Assembly: GCA_947846985.1 (NCBI GenBank)
Contig: CANTUZ010000002.1
Span: 157,787,389-157,851,388 of the forward strand
DNA: 64,000 bases
Source of the DNA: Fratercula arctica
Lineage: Eukaryota > Chordata > Aves > Charadriiformes > Alcidae
Reading direction: 5' to 3'
Positions 51,958-63,540 of this stretch are shown piece after piece. The notes beneath the pieces are model-generated. The model saw only the letters and a list, made by a program, of their open reading frames with translations, ran no database searches and was not told where the DNA came from. How positions within the stretch are numbered: position 1 is the stretch's first letter; every line of letters starts with the position of its first letter. Made by a program: the position numbers and the translations under genes.

Positions 51958-52308
51958 TAGAATATCTCAAGTTGGAAGGGACCCATAAGGCTTGAATCCC
52001 AATCCCTGCTCCTCACAGGACTGCTTACAACTAAAGCATATGCCTAAGAGTGTTGTCCAGATGCTCCTTGGACTATGACAGGCTTGATGCTGTGACCACT
52101 TCCCTGGGGAGCCTGTTCCAGTGACCAGCCCTGCTCTCAGTGAGGAACCTTTTCCTAATGTCCAATCTGAACTTGCCTTGACTCAGATTCATTCCATTCC
52201 CTTGTGTCCTATTGCTGGTCACCAGAGAGAGGAGATGAGCACCTCCCCCTCTGCTGCCCACCTTGAGGAAGGTGTCGACTGCCACGAGGTCTCCCCTTGG
52301 GCTTCTCC
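51958..52308 (-). mobile_element. CR1-like 3' fragment, older subfamily
   Basis: The plus strand reads TAGAATATCTCAAGTTGGAA, GGGACCCATAAGGCTTGAAT, a TGCTCCTTGGACTATGACAG block, CTGGGGAGCCTGTTCCAGTG and CCTTTTCCTAATGTCCAATC, then GGTCTCCCCTTGGGCTTCTC. This is the layout of the antisense 3' region of a divergent CR1 subfamily. It starts only about 130 bases after the sense CR1 ends, so the two form a tail-to-tail pair. Confidence 0.85.
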
Positions 52309-54769
52309 ATTCCTTTGATGTTTCTATTGAATTCTATCGTATAAGCCTCAGTTGTCATTTGTAGTATGAAGTGCCTTAATCTGCTTAATTGTTCCTTATG
52401 TGTAAGCTGTTTTGTACTGTTGGTCACCTTTGACATAGTTTCTGATGCACATCCAGTTCTTCTATGTTCTTTCCAAATGAAGAAACAGGTCTGTGAATAC
52501 ACAGTTGGGTAACGAAGTTTTCTGTGTTCTCTTCTAACGTTTTGTAAGATTTTATTTGTGTTTTTGCTATTCTGACCACTGCGCCAATCTTAACTCTAGG
52601 TCCTCTATGGGTAGTGACAGCACAGAACCTATTACTTCGTGTAATATTAAGATAGATAAATTTACGTATGTGTATTAACTCCCAAGTGTCCCCTCTTATA
52701 CTTAGCTGCTTTGATTTTTTTTTTTTGCTATTTTCTTTTCCTTAATGGTCAGGTTGGGATTCAGATACAGATCAAAGAGCTAGGCATCTGAACTCCTGTT
52801 GTAGTTTACAGAAAGACAGTGCAATTACTTTTATTTGCACCTTTTCTTCTGTAATTTCTCTCTAAAACAATTGGTGACACCATCCAACGCGTTCCCCGTA
52901 AGGAAAGGCTCTACCATGAGACTTTGTCCAGTCTTTCTTGATTGTGTATCCAAAAACTTAATGTATATGTACATACATATCATACTGTTATTCACTGGTG
53001 ATTTGGCCTTACTCTGGCAGGTTTCCTGATTCCAGAATGTTTGAAGGACTATTTTTTTTTAGGCTTTTTACATTTTTTTTAATTTTCTGACCTGCTTTTC
53101 TGAGTGTTTTACACTTGTTTTATTAGCATTTGTCCTTTGAGGTTAGAGATGGATTCAGCCTTTCAAGTGATACCTCTTTTAATACCTGACCTTACCCTGC
53201 TGTCCTGGCCTTACTTGAGCTCCTTTTGCCCTTTCTCAAGCTTTTTTTTTTGTCAGTTGTTGCATATTTTCCCTGACTTCCCATGGGATTCATCTAAATG
53301 TGTTCCCATATTGTGTATATAAATTTTACTCTTTTAAATCTCTTTAAACATAATTTTACATAGCTACCCTTTTTCAAATTAAGCAATACCAGAACTGATC
53401 TCTTGTTTTTGCAAAGGTTCCTGTTCAAGTGGTTCCTCAATGTTTTGAGTCAGTTTCTGTCATTGTTAATGACAATCAAACTTCTTTAGTTCCCTGCCAA
53501 CTTCTTAGTGAAGTAGTGATTTACAGTTTCTAAAAAGTTGCTTTTAGCGTCATACCCTGATGACTCAAATCTGCATAGTGGTAATTGAACTCTCCTGTTT
53601 ACTGGGTTTCTTATCGCTGCATCTTTCTAGTCTCCTCCAGCCTGGTGCAGTAACTATCTGAGTGGTGTAATACTGAATTATACATCTCAGATTGTTTATT
53701 CTTCCTGCAGTAACTCTAAAAAAAAAAAAGCATGTAAATGGTCTCCTAGTATAGGAGAAATATGATTTTCCATCTGTCACCACTGCAATCCTACTAACTG
53801 TTTTTGAAATGCAGAAAAGACCTTCTCATCACATGGATCTGATGTTCTAATTACTCTTCAGGAATAAGTCTATGCTGGCTCTAAAAACTGTACTTTTTTT
53901 TTTCTTCCCCTCCCTCAAATGTTTTTCCATGTTTTTCAGCATATCCCATTTCCTGCTGCTTTCACTTGCACCCTGTCTGAAGGATGCCGTGAAGATTGAC
54001 TAGTGATTCTTGAGTCTTTTTCTGACCTCTTTTCTTTTTTTTTTTTTAACTTGGTATTGACTATTGTCTATGCCAATAGGTTCATTTCCCTTTCTTTGGC
54101 TTCACTTGGAAAGTATCACATTTGCTATTTCTTTATATTACTTCAGCAGGCTGTGTCTGGGAACTTCACTGCTCACCCCTGCCCCCACTACAATGAAGTC
54201 AAATAAGCAGCTGGTACCCTGTCCTGAGGAGGCATTCTACAGATTAGCCAAAACCAAGTAATAAGCACAGTTTTAAATCACTTACTCTCTAGGATTGTTT
54301 AAAATACTTTGTGACTGTGGTTTGATCATTCATTAGAATTAATAAAATCTATCCTGATTGTGTCAAGTGTTTACGTTTTTGCATTCTTCATTTAGTGATG
54401 CAATCTTGCAAATACTAATTACTCGTGATAAAACGATTATATTTTTTCTGATAATCTTACCATTGAGAAATTATGGCTTATTTGAAATGGGATAGGAAAT
54501 TTTAAGGCCAAATCTGGATCTTTATGATGTTGTTTAAGTTGGAAATTTCTATTGAAATCAGGACAGAGTATTTTCACTCAATTACTGCTTTAGAGATTAA
54601 TTAGATGATGGGTTGATAAGTAGAAAACTAGATTTTGTGCTTGTTTTTTTTTTCCTATGTATCTGCTATAGTATACAATAAGGGTGTGACTTCCTTGGAA
54701 TAAGTCTATGTGCCTAAAAGCAGTCATTTAAACTCAATTAAACTCAAGTATAGCCCATGGGGTGAAATG

Positions 54770-54789
54770 ATCTCCTTTAAAAAGGAGAT
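54770..54789. repeat. 20-bp near-perfect palindrome
   Basis: ATCTCCTTTAAAAAGGAGAT has two 9-base arms and a 2-base centre. A tandem TTAAACTCAA pair lies 30-40 bases upstream. About one such palindrome is expected by chance in a window of this size. Confidence 0.6.
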
Positions 54790-55623
54790 GTCTATTAGTA
54801 ATGTTTTAGCCATCCTATTTAAGAGGATAAATGATGCAAATTTCTCACAGATTGTACCTCTAAGTCTCTCCCTTTACTATAGGGAGGCGGGAGGGGAAAA
54901 GCCACCTCTAAATGGATCAAGTATTTATGAAAATTGTTCTTGTTTAGGTCTCAGATTTTTCATGTATATGTTAAGTGTCCGAAGTAATGGAATTCAAGTT
55001 AATGCTTACCATTCTTTCAGAACTTTAAAAACAAATATGCTACTATTTCTTGTTCTTAAATATATATAGAACATCAGGTTATATCCTATAGTCACCCTGC
55101 ACATTTATTACACGTCTGAACATTTCCTGCAACAGCTAGAAATCTCTTTCTTAGAACCAGAAGAAAATGTAATTTTTCCGACCCGCTCACTCCTGGGTGC
55201 AGTGTGAGCGTTGGATTGCATTTAGACGCCTGCGCAGGATCAGGAGGGAGCTGCAACTGATGCCTCCGTGCAGGGTTTGAGTACGATATAGCCTGACAGC
55301 TTCAAATTAACCTGTTATGCTGTGACTGTGGTTTCACATACTAGAAGTCAAATTCGAGTGAAGTTGACTGATTCCAGCAAATTGGTTTGGGTGTCTCTGT
55401 GTATGTGAGAATGGCTCAAGCTAGTGAGAAGTTCATCACTGAATCACATGCCTAGTTTGTATCTTTCAGCATTTTTTGCATAATGTGTGTAATTGGATTA
55501 GAGCATACAGGAAAAAAAACAAACTATGAACCTCTTTTAGACTATTTCTGACTGTAGCAAAGCAAAATTGTCATGATGTGGGGGAGGGAGCTGTTGAAAG
55601 GGAGACCAAGGGTGTGGTAGTTA

Positions 55624-55649
55624 ATGGTAAGTGATCCATATATTCACAG
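55624..55649 (+). promoter_or_regulatory. KHDRBS3: Decoy 5' splice site abutting the exon 6 acceptor
   Basis: AATG/GTAAGTGA at 55627-55632 is a near-ideal U1 snRNA-binding donor, only 17 bases before the exon 6 3' splice site (acceptor AG at 55648-55649). The acceptor itself has a poor pyrimidine tract (CCATATATTCACAG). U1 bound here could block or alter exon 6 recognition. ATG at 55624 is in frame with exon 6 and follows an in-frame TAG at 55618. Confidence 0.5.
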
Positions 55650-55842
55650 GGGCCGTGGAGGAGTGCCTCCAGCACCAGCGGGAGTACCCAGAGGGGCACC
55701 AGCACCCAGAGGAGCACCTCCCAGTAGAGGACCGGTCAGTCGTAGCCGTGGACTTCTAGCACCCAGAGCAAGAGGAGTACCTCCACCCGCAGGCTACCGG
55801 CCCCTTCCACCACCTCCAGCGCAGGAGACGTATGGGGAATAT
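55650..55842 (+). CDS. KHDRBS3: KHDRBS3 exon 6: RG-rich and proline-rich linker
   Basis: This 193-base exon completes the split Arg and gives 64 codons (about residues 204-268). It reads [48 protein letters not shown], then a PPPP stretch and QETYGEY. In the family this low-complexity segment carries arginine-methylation (RG) and SH3/WW-binding proline sites. It is GC-rich against its intron. Compared with the mammalian protein as I recall it, it is one codon shorter, richer in Ala/Pro, and has SRSRG where mammals have SRGRG, losing one RG. The donor TAT/GTAAGT is good and the acceptor is weak. The following DYDDGYG-type exon is not in the window. Confidence 0.96.
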
Positions 55843-57719
55843 GTAAGTTGAGCTGTTGATACGCTGTGCATAAAGTGTATAATTTTGGAGGGATGACCCT
55901 AACTCTCACTTTAGAACTCGGTAGAATCCCTTTAATTAGTACCTAATTGAGTCTTGCACCCAGGATCTGCAGCAAACGTGGTCATCTGTCATCACTTTCT
56001 CGGGCTTGAACTGTTTCATATGAATAAAAGTTCAGGTTATATGTACTGCCATAAAGATGTTTACAGTGCATTTGGCAAAATAGTTATGTACCTCTTAAAC
56101 ATTATATTAGCTTTCTACTTTGCAAAAATCTGAAAAACCACATTGTCAGTAGATTTTTAATTCTCAACTAAAACTGAGAATAATCTTCTACTCTTCTTCC
56201 TAAACCTATCTTTGGGGTCATATAACTCTTCAACAATTAGACAATTAAAATATTCTTATGAAAGCTTCGGGATTGATCCTAAAATTTTAACAATGTATGG
56301 TGTATCTCAACAAGCCATATGTATTTATCAAAGTACTTTATAGTCTATATGACTGAAAACTATAGATAGTTATGAATTGTTAGGGTAAACTTAATTTAAA
56401 CGGAACTTACAGAGCAGTGAGATAAAGAAAAAAGTTTATTAAATCAAAACTATAGTCATAAAATGGATTTAGTCTTACAGAAAAATAACACTTTTCAAGG
56501 GCAATGCTTTAAATGTTTTATATATCTTAAAGCTTTTAGCATGCCCTCTTTACAGCCAAGTCTGTCTGGACTCTGTCTCTTATTTAGACTAGTGAAAAAG
56601 GAATTCCTGAGTTCCAGAAAATGGTTTTGCTATTTAAACACTTCTTGCTTTGCTCTCAACCTTTCTTCCATGTACCTTCTCCATCTCTTCTTTCACCCTC
56701 CCACAAACCTTCTAAATCAAATCTCAACCATTGTCCTTTTGATCAGAAACATAAATTTCTATGTAACGTGTATAACTTTGTGCAGAAAGTTTAATGTCAT
56801 TTATACATGCACCTGAACAATTCAGAAGAAATTAATGTAGTATATTAAAGTTAGGAGAACAAGTACTTAATGTATCTAAATGTCCTCTGGCCATATGTGA
56901 CTTAACTAGTCAAAGTGCAAATAAGTGGTTATTTCGCAATGTTTTCAAAGAAATTAGTCCTCATTTAACAGCCTGTTTCCAGGGCATACACTGTAGAACG
57001 CATGGTGATGTGGTAGAAAATGTACTTTATATTTGTTATTTATAGCACGTGTATATAGAAGTGGCATGGAAATAACAGCTGGTTGAGTCAGTATCCTGAT
57101 GTATGCTTTACTTCTGAGAGAGAATAATTAGAAAATAGCACTATAAAGAAAATTAGTGCTGTGCTAAATAACTCTAAAAAGAAATTTCTCTAGAACTGGA
57201 TCACTTATCTTCCAAACAAGATATCTTAACTGGGATAGAGATATTTAAAGCCGTAATTGATAAAGCAATGTTAACCTGTCCATTTTAAAATTCCATATTT
57301 TCTGTGTCTCCGTTGTTAAAATGGAAATTCATTAGAATAAAGTTTTGCTAGGACAGGAACCGTTAGTGTATTGTATATTAAATGTTACATTTAATGCATG
57401 GTATTGTTTTTACCTGCCCATTTGTAGAATATTAGCAAAGTGCCTCAGCTGTATCTCTTACAGGCTAAGGTGACATGGTTAGGAGTCATTACTAGTATTT
57501 CTGTCCTTTTGTTACTAATTACTGTTTGGCCATATCTAGTATTAAGTGCTTGTTTGCCAACCTGAATATCTGAGCAGGGTAAGGTGTCACTGTTTGCTGA
57601 GAAGTGTCTGTAGAATGAAAACCTCAGTGAGGCTGTGGGTATCATAAGATGTTATTTTAAGCAGCTCTCAGAGCCTCACAGACTGGGATATCCAGAGAGG
57701 TTACAGAGCAGCCTTTAGA

Positions 57720-57744
57720 ACTTTTCCATCGAGGATGGAAAAGT
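57720..57744. repeat. Perfect 11-bp stem with 3-base loop
   Basis: ACTTTTCCATC (57720-57730), GAG, then GATGGAAAAGT (57734-57744) form a perfect inverted repeat. With one bulged A the stem gains three more pairs (AG with CT, and T with G). A stem of this length and loop size is expected well under once per window by chance. It could fold in the pre-mRNA on either strand. Confidence 0.75.
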
Positions 57745-58209
57745 CTGTGAGGATTCATGAAGCTTTTAATTCCCTTAGGCTTGCAAGCCTCTGCTTTGTA
57801 CTCATTAAAATAATGTGAAACTATGCAAGTTCAGAAAGGAGCAAACTATATTCTGGGTGGAAGCCTTCAACCACTTGCCTTCTGTAACTGTAAATATCTC
57901 AAAGATGCAGGGCTTTCAATACGTCCTTCCCCTTTTCCTCAGTGGTCTACTACTAAATATACCTTGTGCCAAAAAATGAGGCCATTATTGAGTTACAAAC
58001 AGCATCCATTTTCCTTCACTCCCTTTGCTAACTTTTTTTCTGTAGTCCTTGAGATCAATTAATTTGACACCTACAAGGAATTTACTCAGTTCTGTCTCCT
58101 GCCTATCCTAATCTTCTCCTTCCTCTTTTGATTGTTTAAGAAGTTGTTCTTTAAAAGATAATAACAAAATGGGAAGTGGAATACCTACTTCATTCTGAAA
58201 AATTGGAAG

Positions 58210-58620
58210 GGGTAATTCTGGAGGCAATATCTCACAGGTACAATCGTGCCCCAGGCAAAAAATCATTCATTTGAATTTAGATGCATTTTAACGCAGGCTC
58301 GAGATGAACAGAACCAGGTGATTATCGCTGTCCTGTGCTTGGAGTCCATAGGGAAGTTATCCAGAACTGACCTGTTACAGAAAGCTCTTCAGAGGTAGGC
58401 TTACCTCCATTGTCTGTCAGCTTGACGGGGTGTTTGTAATGCTGAGTCTGGGTGCTCGATGTGGCCTTCTCAGCTGAAGTCACGCAACACATCAGACTAG
58501 CAGCAGTATCTGCATGTTTTTTCCAGTTGAGTATAACTAGTTTTTCCACTCCAGTGTTGCCAGTCTCACTTATGGGTCTCTCTCATCCCCAGGACCCGTT
58601 CCTCCTGTGACCTCACCATA
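58210..58620. promoter_or_regulatory. Candidate conserved non-coding stretch in intron 6
   Basis: About 400 bases of mixed-composition, repeat-free sequence with more CpG than the surroundings and E-box-like CAGGTG/CAGGTA sites. This is an impression from sequence texture only; no motif proves enhancer function. Confidence 0.2.
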
Positions 58621-61600
58621 TAGTTAGAACCTGATGAAGTTTTGGAAGCCACTGAAATGACAGTTCCTTATCACGTTCTGTGAATATTGTCTTTTTAATA
58701 GCTGTAGCATCAGCTTAGAAGATAGCAAAAATTCAGGCCTCTGTGGCCAGCCAGCTTTATAATCACTGTTCTAACCTCAGTGCTGTTTGTGATAAACTTT
58801 CTCTGAAGGCTAACACACCTCCCGTTTTCATGTCCTCAACTGCTCAGGTCAGGAGAAAGCCTAGTATGACGTGTGAAGCATGGCCAGGGTTATTTTTATA
58901 ATACCTGGATAAGGGAAATCATATTAAATGGTTGCTAGATCTATCAAAGTGCTTACAGATAGTTTCAGGGACATCATTCTCTTAATTGTATGAGAATTTT
59001 TCTCTACTCATTGAGCCAAACTGTGTACTAGATAAAAATATTTTTATGTATTTGTAAGTTGATAATTTATTGCATTAAGATAAGAAATAGAAATTGTATT
59101 TAACTACCAGGTGGAGATTTTAAGCTTTTCCATAGTTTTCAATAAGCAGGAAATTAGTATCAGTATGCTAGCAATTTGCTAGTCTTTAATAGTGTTAATT
59201 CCTTAGACAATGTTCAGCCAAACTTAGGTTAAACCATAACTGTGCAGTTTCAGTTACCGTCTAGTAACAGTTGCTGTGCTCTGCCTCTTCCTCTTGTCTT
59301 CTTTTTACCAGCTTCAAACTTTGAGGCTTTTTCAAAATTAGTAATGCAGTAATGCGTCTGAAGCTTTTTTTTAAGATTAGGTTTGTATTTGCTGCTGTTT
59401 TCATTTTACAACAGTAAATATTTTGTAAAAATTCTGTAAGTTTTTCAGTTCTGTACTTTGTATGAATATATTAGTGATCATGCCCTGTCCCATTTTGGCT
59501 CCTTAAATATGTTAAATGCAAAGTGAGATCTGTCTGAGTTGATAAACAGGTTTTTTGGGGGGGCATTAAGATTTGGATTTTAAACATAAATTTAAAACCT
59601 GTTGCTGCAGCAGCGTGGAATGTCTGCACTGAAAAATAAAACTCGGCAATCTAGCAAGCTATGGCAGAGACTTACCTCAACACTGCTTCGGAAAGCAATC
59701 AGATCTAATGTGTTCCTAGTGTGTGTTGGCGAAAGTTGTGTCAGAGCTTCAGATCTGTTTCTGGCAATTTTATTGATGTTCTTTTGTGTTCAGACAAGGG
59801 TTACCTCAGCGGTAGATTTCTCTAATGCAGTGGCCATGTATAATTTCGAGCAGTTAATGCTTCAATGAGATTACTTTCTGTAATAAAAAATTGAATTAAG
59901 ATGGAATGTCTACCAGTAAGAGACCTAGGGAGCCTTTCTAATGTTATGTAAATTGTAACTTGAAAGAGAACATTATGAACTATTTCCAATTACATGCAAA
60001 GATATTTTTTTAACTTACAGATACAGACTTAGAAGGTTGCACAGAACACTTGGATACAAAAGGGATGCTGGTAACAGACTTCAAAATCTACTCATTGAAA
60101 TCCACATTAAGTTATTGCCTGATTCTGGAAGATCCTAAAGCTTAGGGATTGCTAAATTGGAAAACTTAATAGTTCTTGAAGCATATGTGTCTGGATAGTT
60201 CCAGAAATAAGTTGCTTTTACTGGTGGACAAAGCAGTGCTTCAGACTTAAGTTTGTAATTCTTATACTAAGTCTGTAGTACGAGACTATACTGATACTAC
60301 ATATACAGAAGATACATGTATGTTATAGATACAACAGCAGTATGAGACAGTATGAGCACAGTTTCCCATGAAAAATGGGGAAGACCCAGAAGACATTACG
60401 CAATGTGCTGGCTAACAAGATACCACTCAAATGATGAGCAGAAAATATGATGCTATATGTCTTTTCTTAATTTAGAGCTCGGTATCTCTCCAGTAGTGGA
60501 AGGCCCTTGATTCAGATGCCAGTTGTGGGTCTTCATTTTCCTTTGGTTCTCTCTGGAGATGGTGCACTGACCACCAGGATACTGGCTGCCCTAGTAGACA
60601 TGGTGTCAGGAGCAGTGGTTTCTGTCCTGTTGATTTTGCAAGAAATCCTTACAAATTTGTGGGAAGATTTAAGGGAGGTTTGTTCTCAAGTGACATTTGG
60701 GTGGAAATCCATTTCACAATCCTGTGATTGTTATAAAATACACATATTTATCCATTAGTGAAAGAAATGAACACAAAGTCTTACTATTTACAGGTGAGAC
60801 CCATTCAGCTGAATAACCTATACCCTGTTATTTAGTGCCCTTTCCTAGAAAGCTGATGCAAATCCTTTTTTTGATCCCTAGCATTAAGTTTGAATTCTTT
60901 ATCTCCTCATTGAGATCATACTTGGTTTAGATTTGAAAAACTGAAAATTAGGATTAAAAAAAGCATACCGTGGAAGCAATTTCTTGGATCTGTTAACACG
61001 ATGATGATTTTGCAGGGTAAACTGTTTTTAATGTAGACTTTTTTCTAGTTAACATTCATTTGCTCATTTACTGTCTGAGGTTGAAAAAGGAAAGATCTGT
61101 TGAAAAAGGAGCAAAATCTTTGTATACAAAATGTAAAACCCCAAGCTTTTATAAAGAAATGCTTCTTGGAGTTAAGGTGGCAAAGGGCTAATCCAGATGA
61201 CATAAGACTTTGAAAAGAATTTAAACTCTCACTTAATTTATTTGATTAAAATGTTAATTTCAAATGTTTTTGTTTGCTTAGTTGTTTTGAGTGTAAAACT
61301 TTTTGTTTGGGTTCCTGGAAAAGGGTTTGAGGTAGCTTCATTCTTAAGGAACTAGAAAAACAGTCTTTTGTCCATTCTGTCTCTGCTACCCTCCGTAGAT
61401 AATGTTGTGGTTTCCACTTAAGTCTTCTGTCTTTTTAAGCAATCTACTTGCTGAGTTGTGGCTTTTCAGAAGTGCTAAGACTATTCTTAAAGTCAGGGTG
61501 AATTCAGGTAAGACTTTTGGAAAGCAAGTTCATAACAGCAAACCATAATTTCTTGGCTTTTTTTTGCCAGTTACAATGTTTTTTCATGCTAAATAGGATA

Positions 61601-61869
61601 AGCAGGAACAAACAAATGTAACAAAAAAAACACCAACCCTTTTTAAAGTTAAGTCCCTCAATTGTTTTCTTTCATTTTTAATCTTTTACATTTACCTTCT
61701 CTGGGGTTTTCAGGGTGAGGTGGAGAGAGAATGGAAAATCTTTTCATTTTGACAGGAACTGTGTAATCAATAGAGTGTTTTTGGTGAGAGGCTGAAAAGC
61801 TTTTCCGCCTGCCTGTCTTGAAGTTGAAAGTTCACCTATAATGTGCATATAAAATATTTTCTTCTCAAG

Positions 61870-62025
61870 TTATTTTAGAGGCAAAGCTGCTGATCCAAGT
61901 TGACCATTTTCTGACTTGATATTATTTGAATGAGTGTGAGTTGCGCTCCTGATTCTGACGTTGCTCCCTGCTGCTGTATATAGAAAACCAGAATTGTTTT
62001 GGCCAGGTGGTAACTTGCTTTAAAT
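61870..62025. promoter_or_regulatory. Candidate conserved non-coding stretch in intron 6
   Basis: Repeat-free block with several binding-site-like words: AGTTGACC (nuclear-receptor half-site type), TGACGTTG (CRE-like) and CCAGGTGG (E-box). Judged by eye and not tested. Confidence 0.18.
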
Positions 62026-62794
62026 GTTACTGCCTCTATTCATTAGCAGCTCTTCCTTCTTTTTTTGTTGGTTTTTTTTTTTTGAGGTGCATGAAAGACA
62101 ATCCACTAGTACTCTCATTACAAGAATACCTTCTTTGTTCTAGTTCAAAATGCAGTAGGCTCCTTCTAGATGAAAGTAGATGAAAATCTACAAAATAAAG
62201 AGATTACAGTCTGTGCATGTTTGCTGCTAATGTCCTTAATGTTACCACTCAGACTTTAGATGGTAGTAGCTACCCATATTTGTTTTGATTGTCCCATACT
62301 CCCTGTTGATTAAACGATGGCAGAGATGTTATTTCCACATAAGAAAAAGGCTGTTCCTTCCCTTTACAATTCTAATTTGAAACAACAAAAAAAAATTTCT
62401 TCATTGCACTGCAGTGATGTCTCATGTTCTTTCTCCAAGTTAATCTCTGCACAAACAATTTGACTGTGATAGCTTTTATCTAAGAGGAGGACATTCCTCC
62501 AGTATTCTGTGCTAAAGTAGCGGTGTAAGTATTAATTTTAGAGAATGATGAGGAAGAGAAAAATCAACCTTTTAGTTGTAGTGATAACAGCCTTAATTTT
62601 TTCCCTTGGATGGATTTCCTTGGTTGGGGAGAGCTGGAAAATTGATTTCTTATTGATTTCATGATTTTTTTTTTCCAGCACTGCAAATGGCATTTTTGTT
62701 AAAATGAACTTTTTACCCTCGTCTGTCTTCCTGTTTCTCTGTCTTGTTCTCTTTGAAACATTGTTAATTTTCTCTAAAGAGGGCCCAAACACTA

Positions 62795-63185
62795 GTCTGT
62801 CACTGTCATTGCCAGCAGATTATAATTTAAAGCCACTGTTTCCTATTTCCCACGAACAAGGGTACGTTTAGAGTACTTAATGATTAGAAAGAAACACTGA
62901 TGAGCAAAATTTATCATGATTTATTGGGTAGTGCAGAGGTTTTGGTGAAGATTGTTTTCATTGCTTTTTATCTTTTTAACCTGTAATAGTTACTTACTAT
63001 TTAACAGATTTGAAGGGTGCATATTTACACGTTGCCTTTGGTTCTGTTAATGAAAAATGTCTGCACTTTGTGTGATGAATAATTACTGTTACCGGTGCTG
63101 CTCTTCGGATTTTTATCAACAGCGGGCACTGCCATTGAGACAACTGTGGGCAGAAGTTCCCCTCTTCAGGAGGAGATGTAATGTG
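62795..63185. promoter_or_regulatory. Candidate conserved non-coding stretch in intron 6
   Basis: Contains AGATTATAATTTAAAGCC, GATGAATAATTACTGTTACC (homeodomain-like ATTA words) and CATTGAGACAACTGTGGGCA with a SOX-like CATTG. It is repeat-free and less simple than its flanks. Support is texture only. Confidence 0.18.
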
Positions 63186-63520
63186 ATTCTGGCTTGTAGG
63201 GTGGCTTAATAAAGGAGTTTATCAATAAGGTTTGAGATTTTACAGGGTAATTTCATCTTCTTTGCAGAAGATCTGTCTCGTGATTCTAGTTGTTCTGTTA
63301 CTTTGGGGGAAGATTCTTAAGACTGAAATGACCAGAAGTCAGGACAATCACTCTTGATACCTTCCTAGTTAATATTTCAAATATGTTTTCAGCTAATTTT
63401 TTTCCTATGTTTTTGTTATAAGCACAAACTATACAGCACCCTTCCCTTCTTTTGATCAGACTAAATCTGAGTGTTAGTTATCTAGGTTATCCTGAGAAGT
63501 AGAATGAGGAACAAACAAAA

Positions 63521-63540
63521 TCTTCCCGTACACGGGAAGA
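63521..63540. repeat. 20-bp palindrome with 2-base loop
   Basis: TCTTCCCGTACACGGGAAGA has two perfect 9-base arms around AC. It includes two CpGs in a CpG-poor region. Confidence 0.6.

Larger units (their letters stand above)
43942..55649 (+). other. KHDRBS3: KHDRBS3 intron 5 (11,708 bp)
   Basis: Runs from the weak donor GTATCT to the weak acceptor CATATATTCACAG. CR1 copies lie at 47.26-47.60, 50.83-51.83 and 51.96-52.31 kb. The stretches 43.95-47.25, 47.6-50.8 and 54.3-55.1 kb show only AT-rich sequence; a tandem ACATGTTAAT pair sits near 47.02 kb and a 20-base palindrome at 54.77 kb. The T-rich 52.35-54.2 kb region reads like very old interspersed repeat, but I could not place it in a family. 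A mildly CpG-enriched patch with GCCTGCGCAG (NRF1-like) lies at 55.18-55.28 kb. Confidence 0.88.

Noticed and set aside
52350..54200. Possible very old LINE in the T-rich region
   Set aside because: A few phrases resemble antisense LINE sequence, but the order and identity were too poor to support a call.
54710..55069. 119-codon frame in intron 5
   Set aside because: No recognisable domain, AT-driven composition and no splice or promoter context; a chance frame.
55541..55626. Possible cryptic exon ending at the decoy donor
   Set aside because: Using the acceptor-like TTTTAG at 55540 leaves the wrong phase for exon 7, and the 23-base gap to exon 6 is too short to be an intron; from the TGTAG at 55557 the frame hits TGA.
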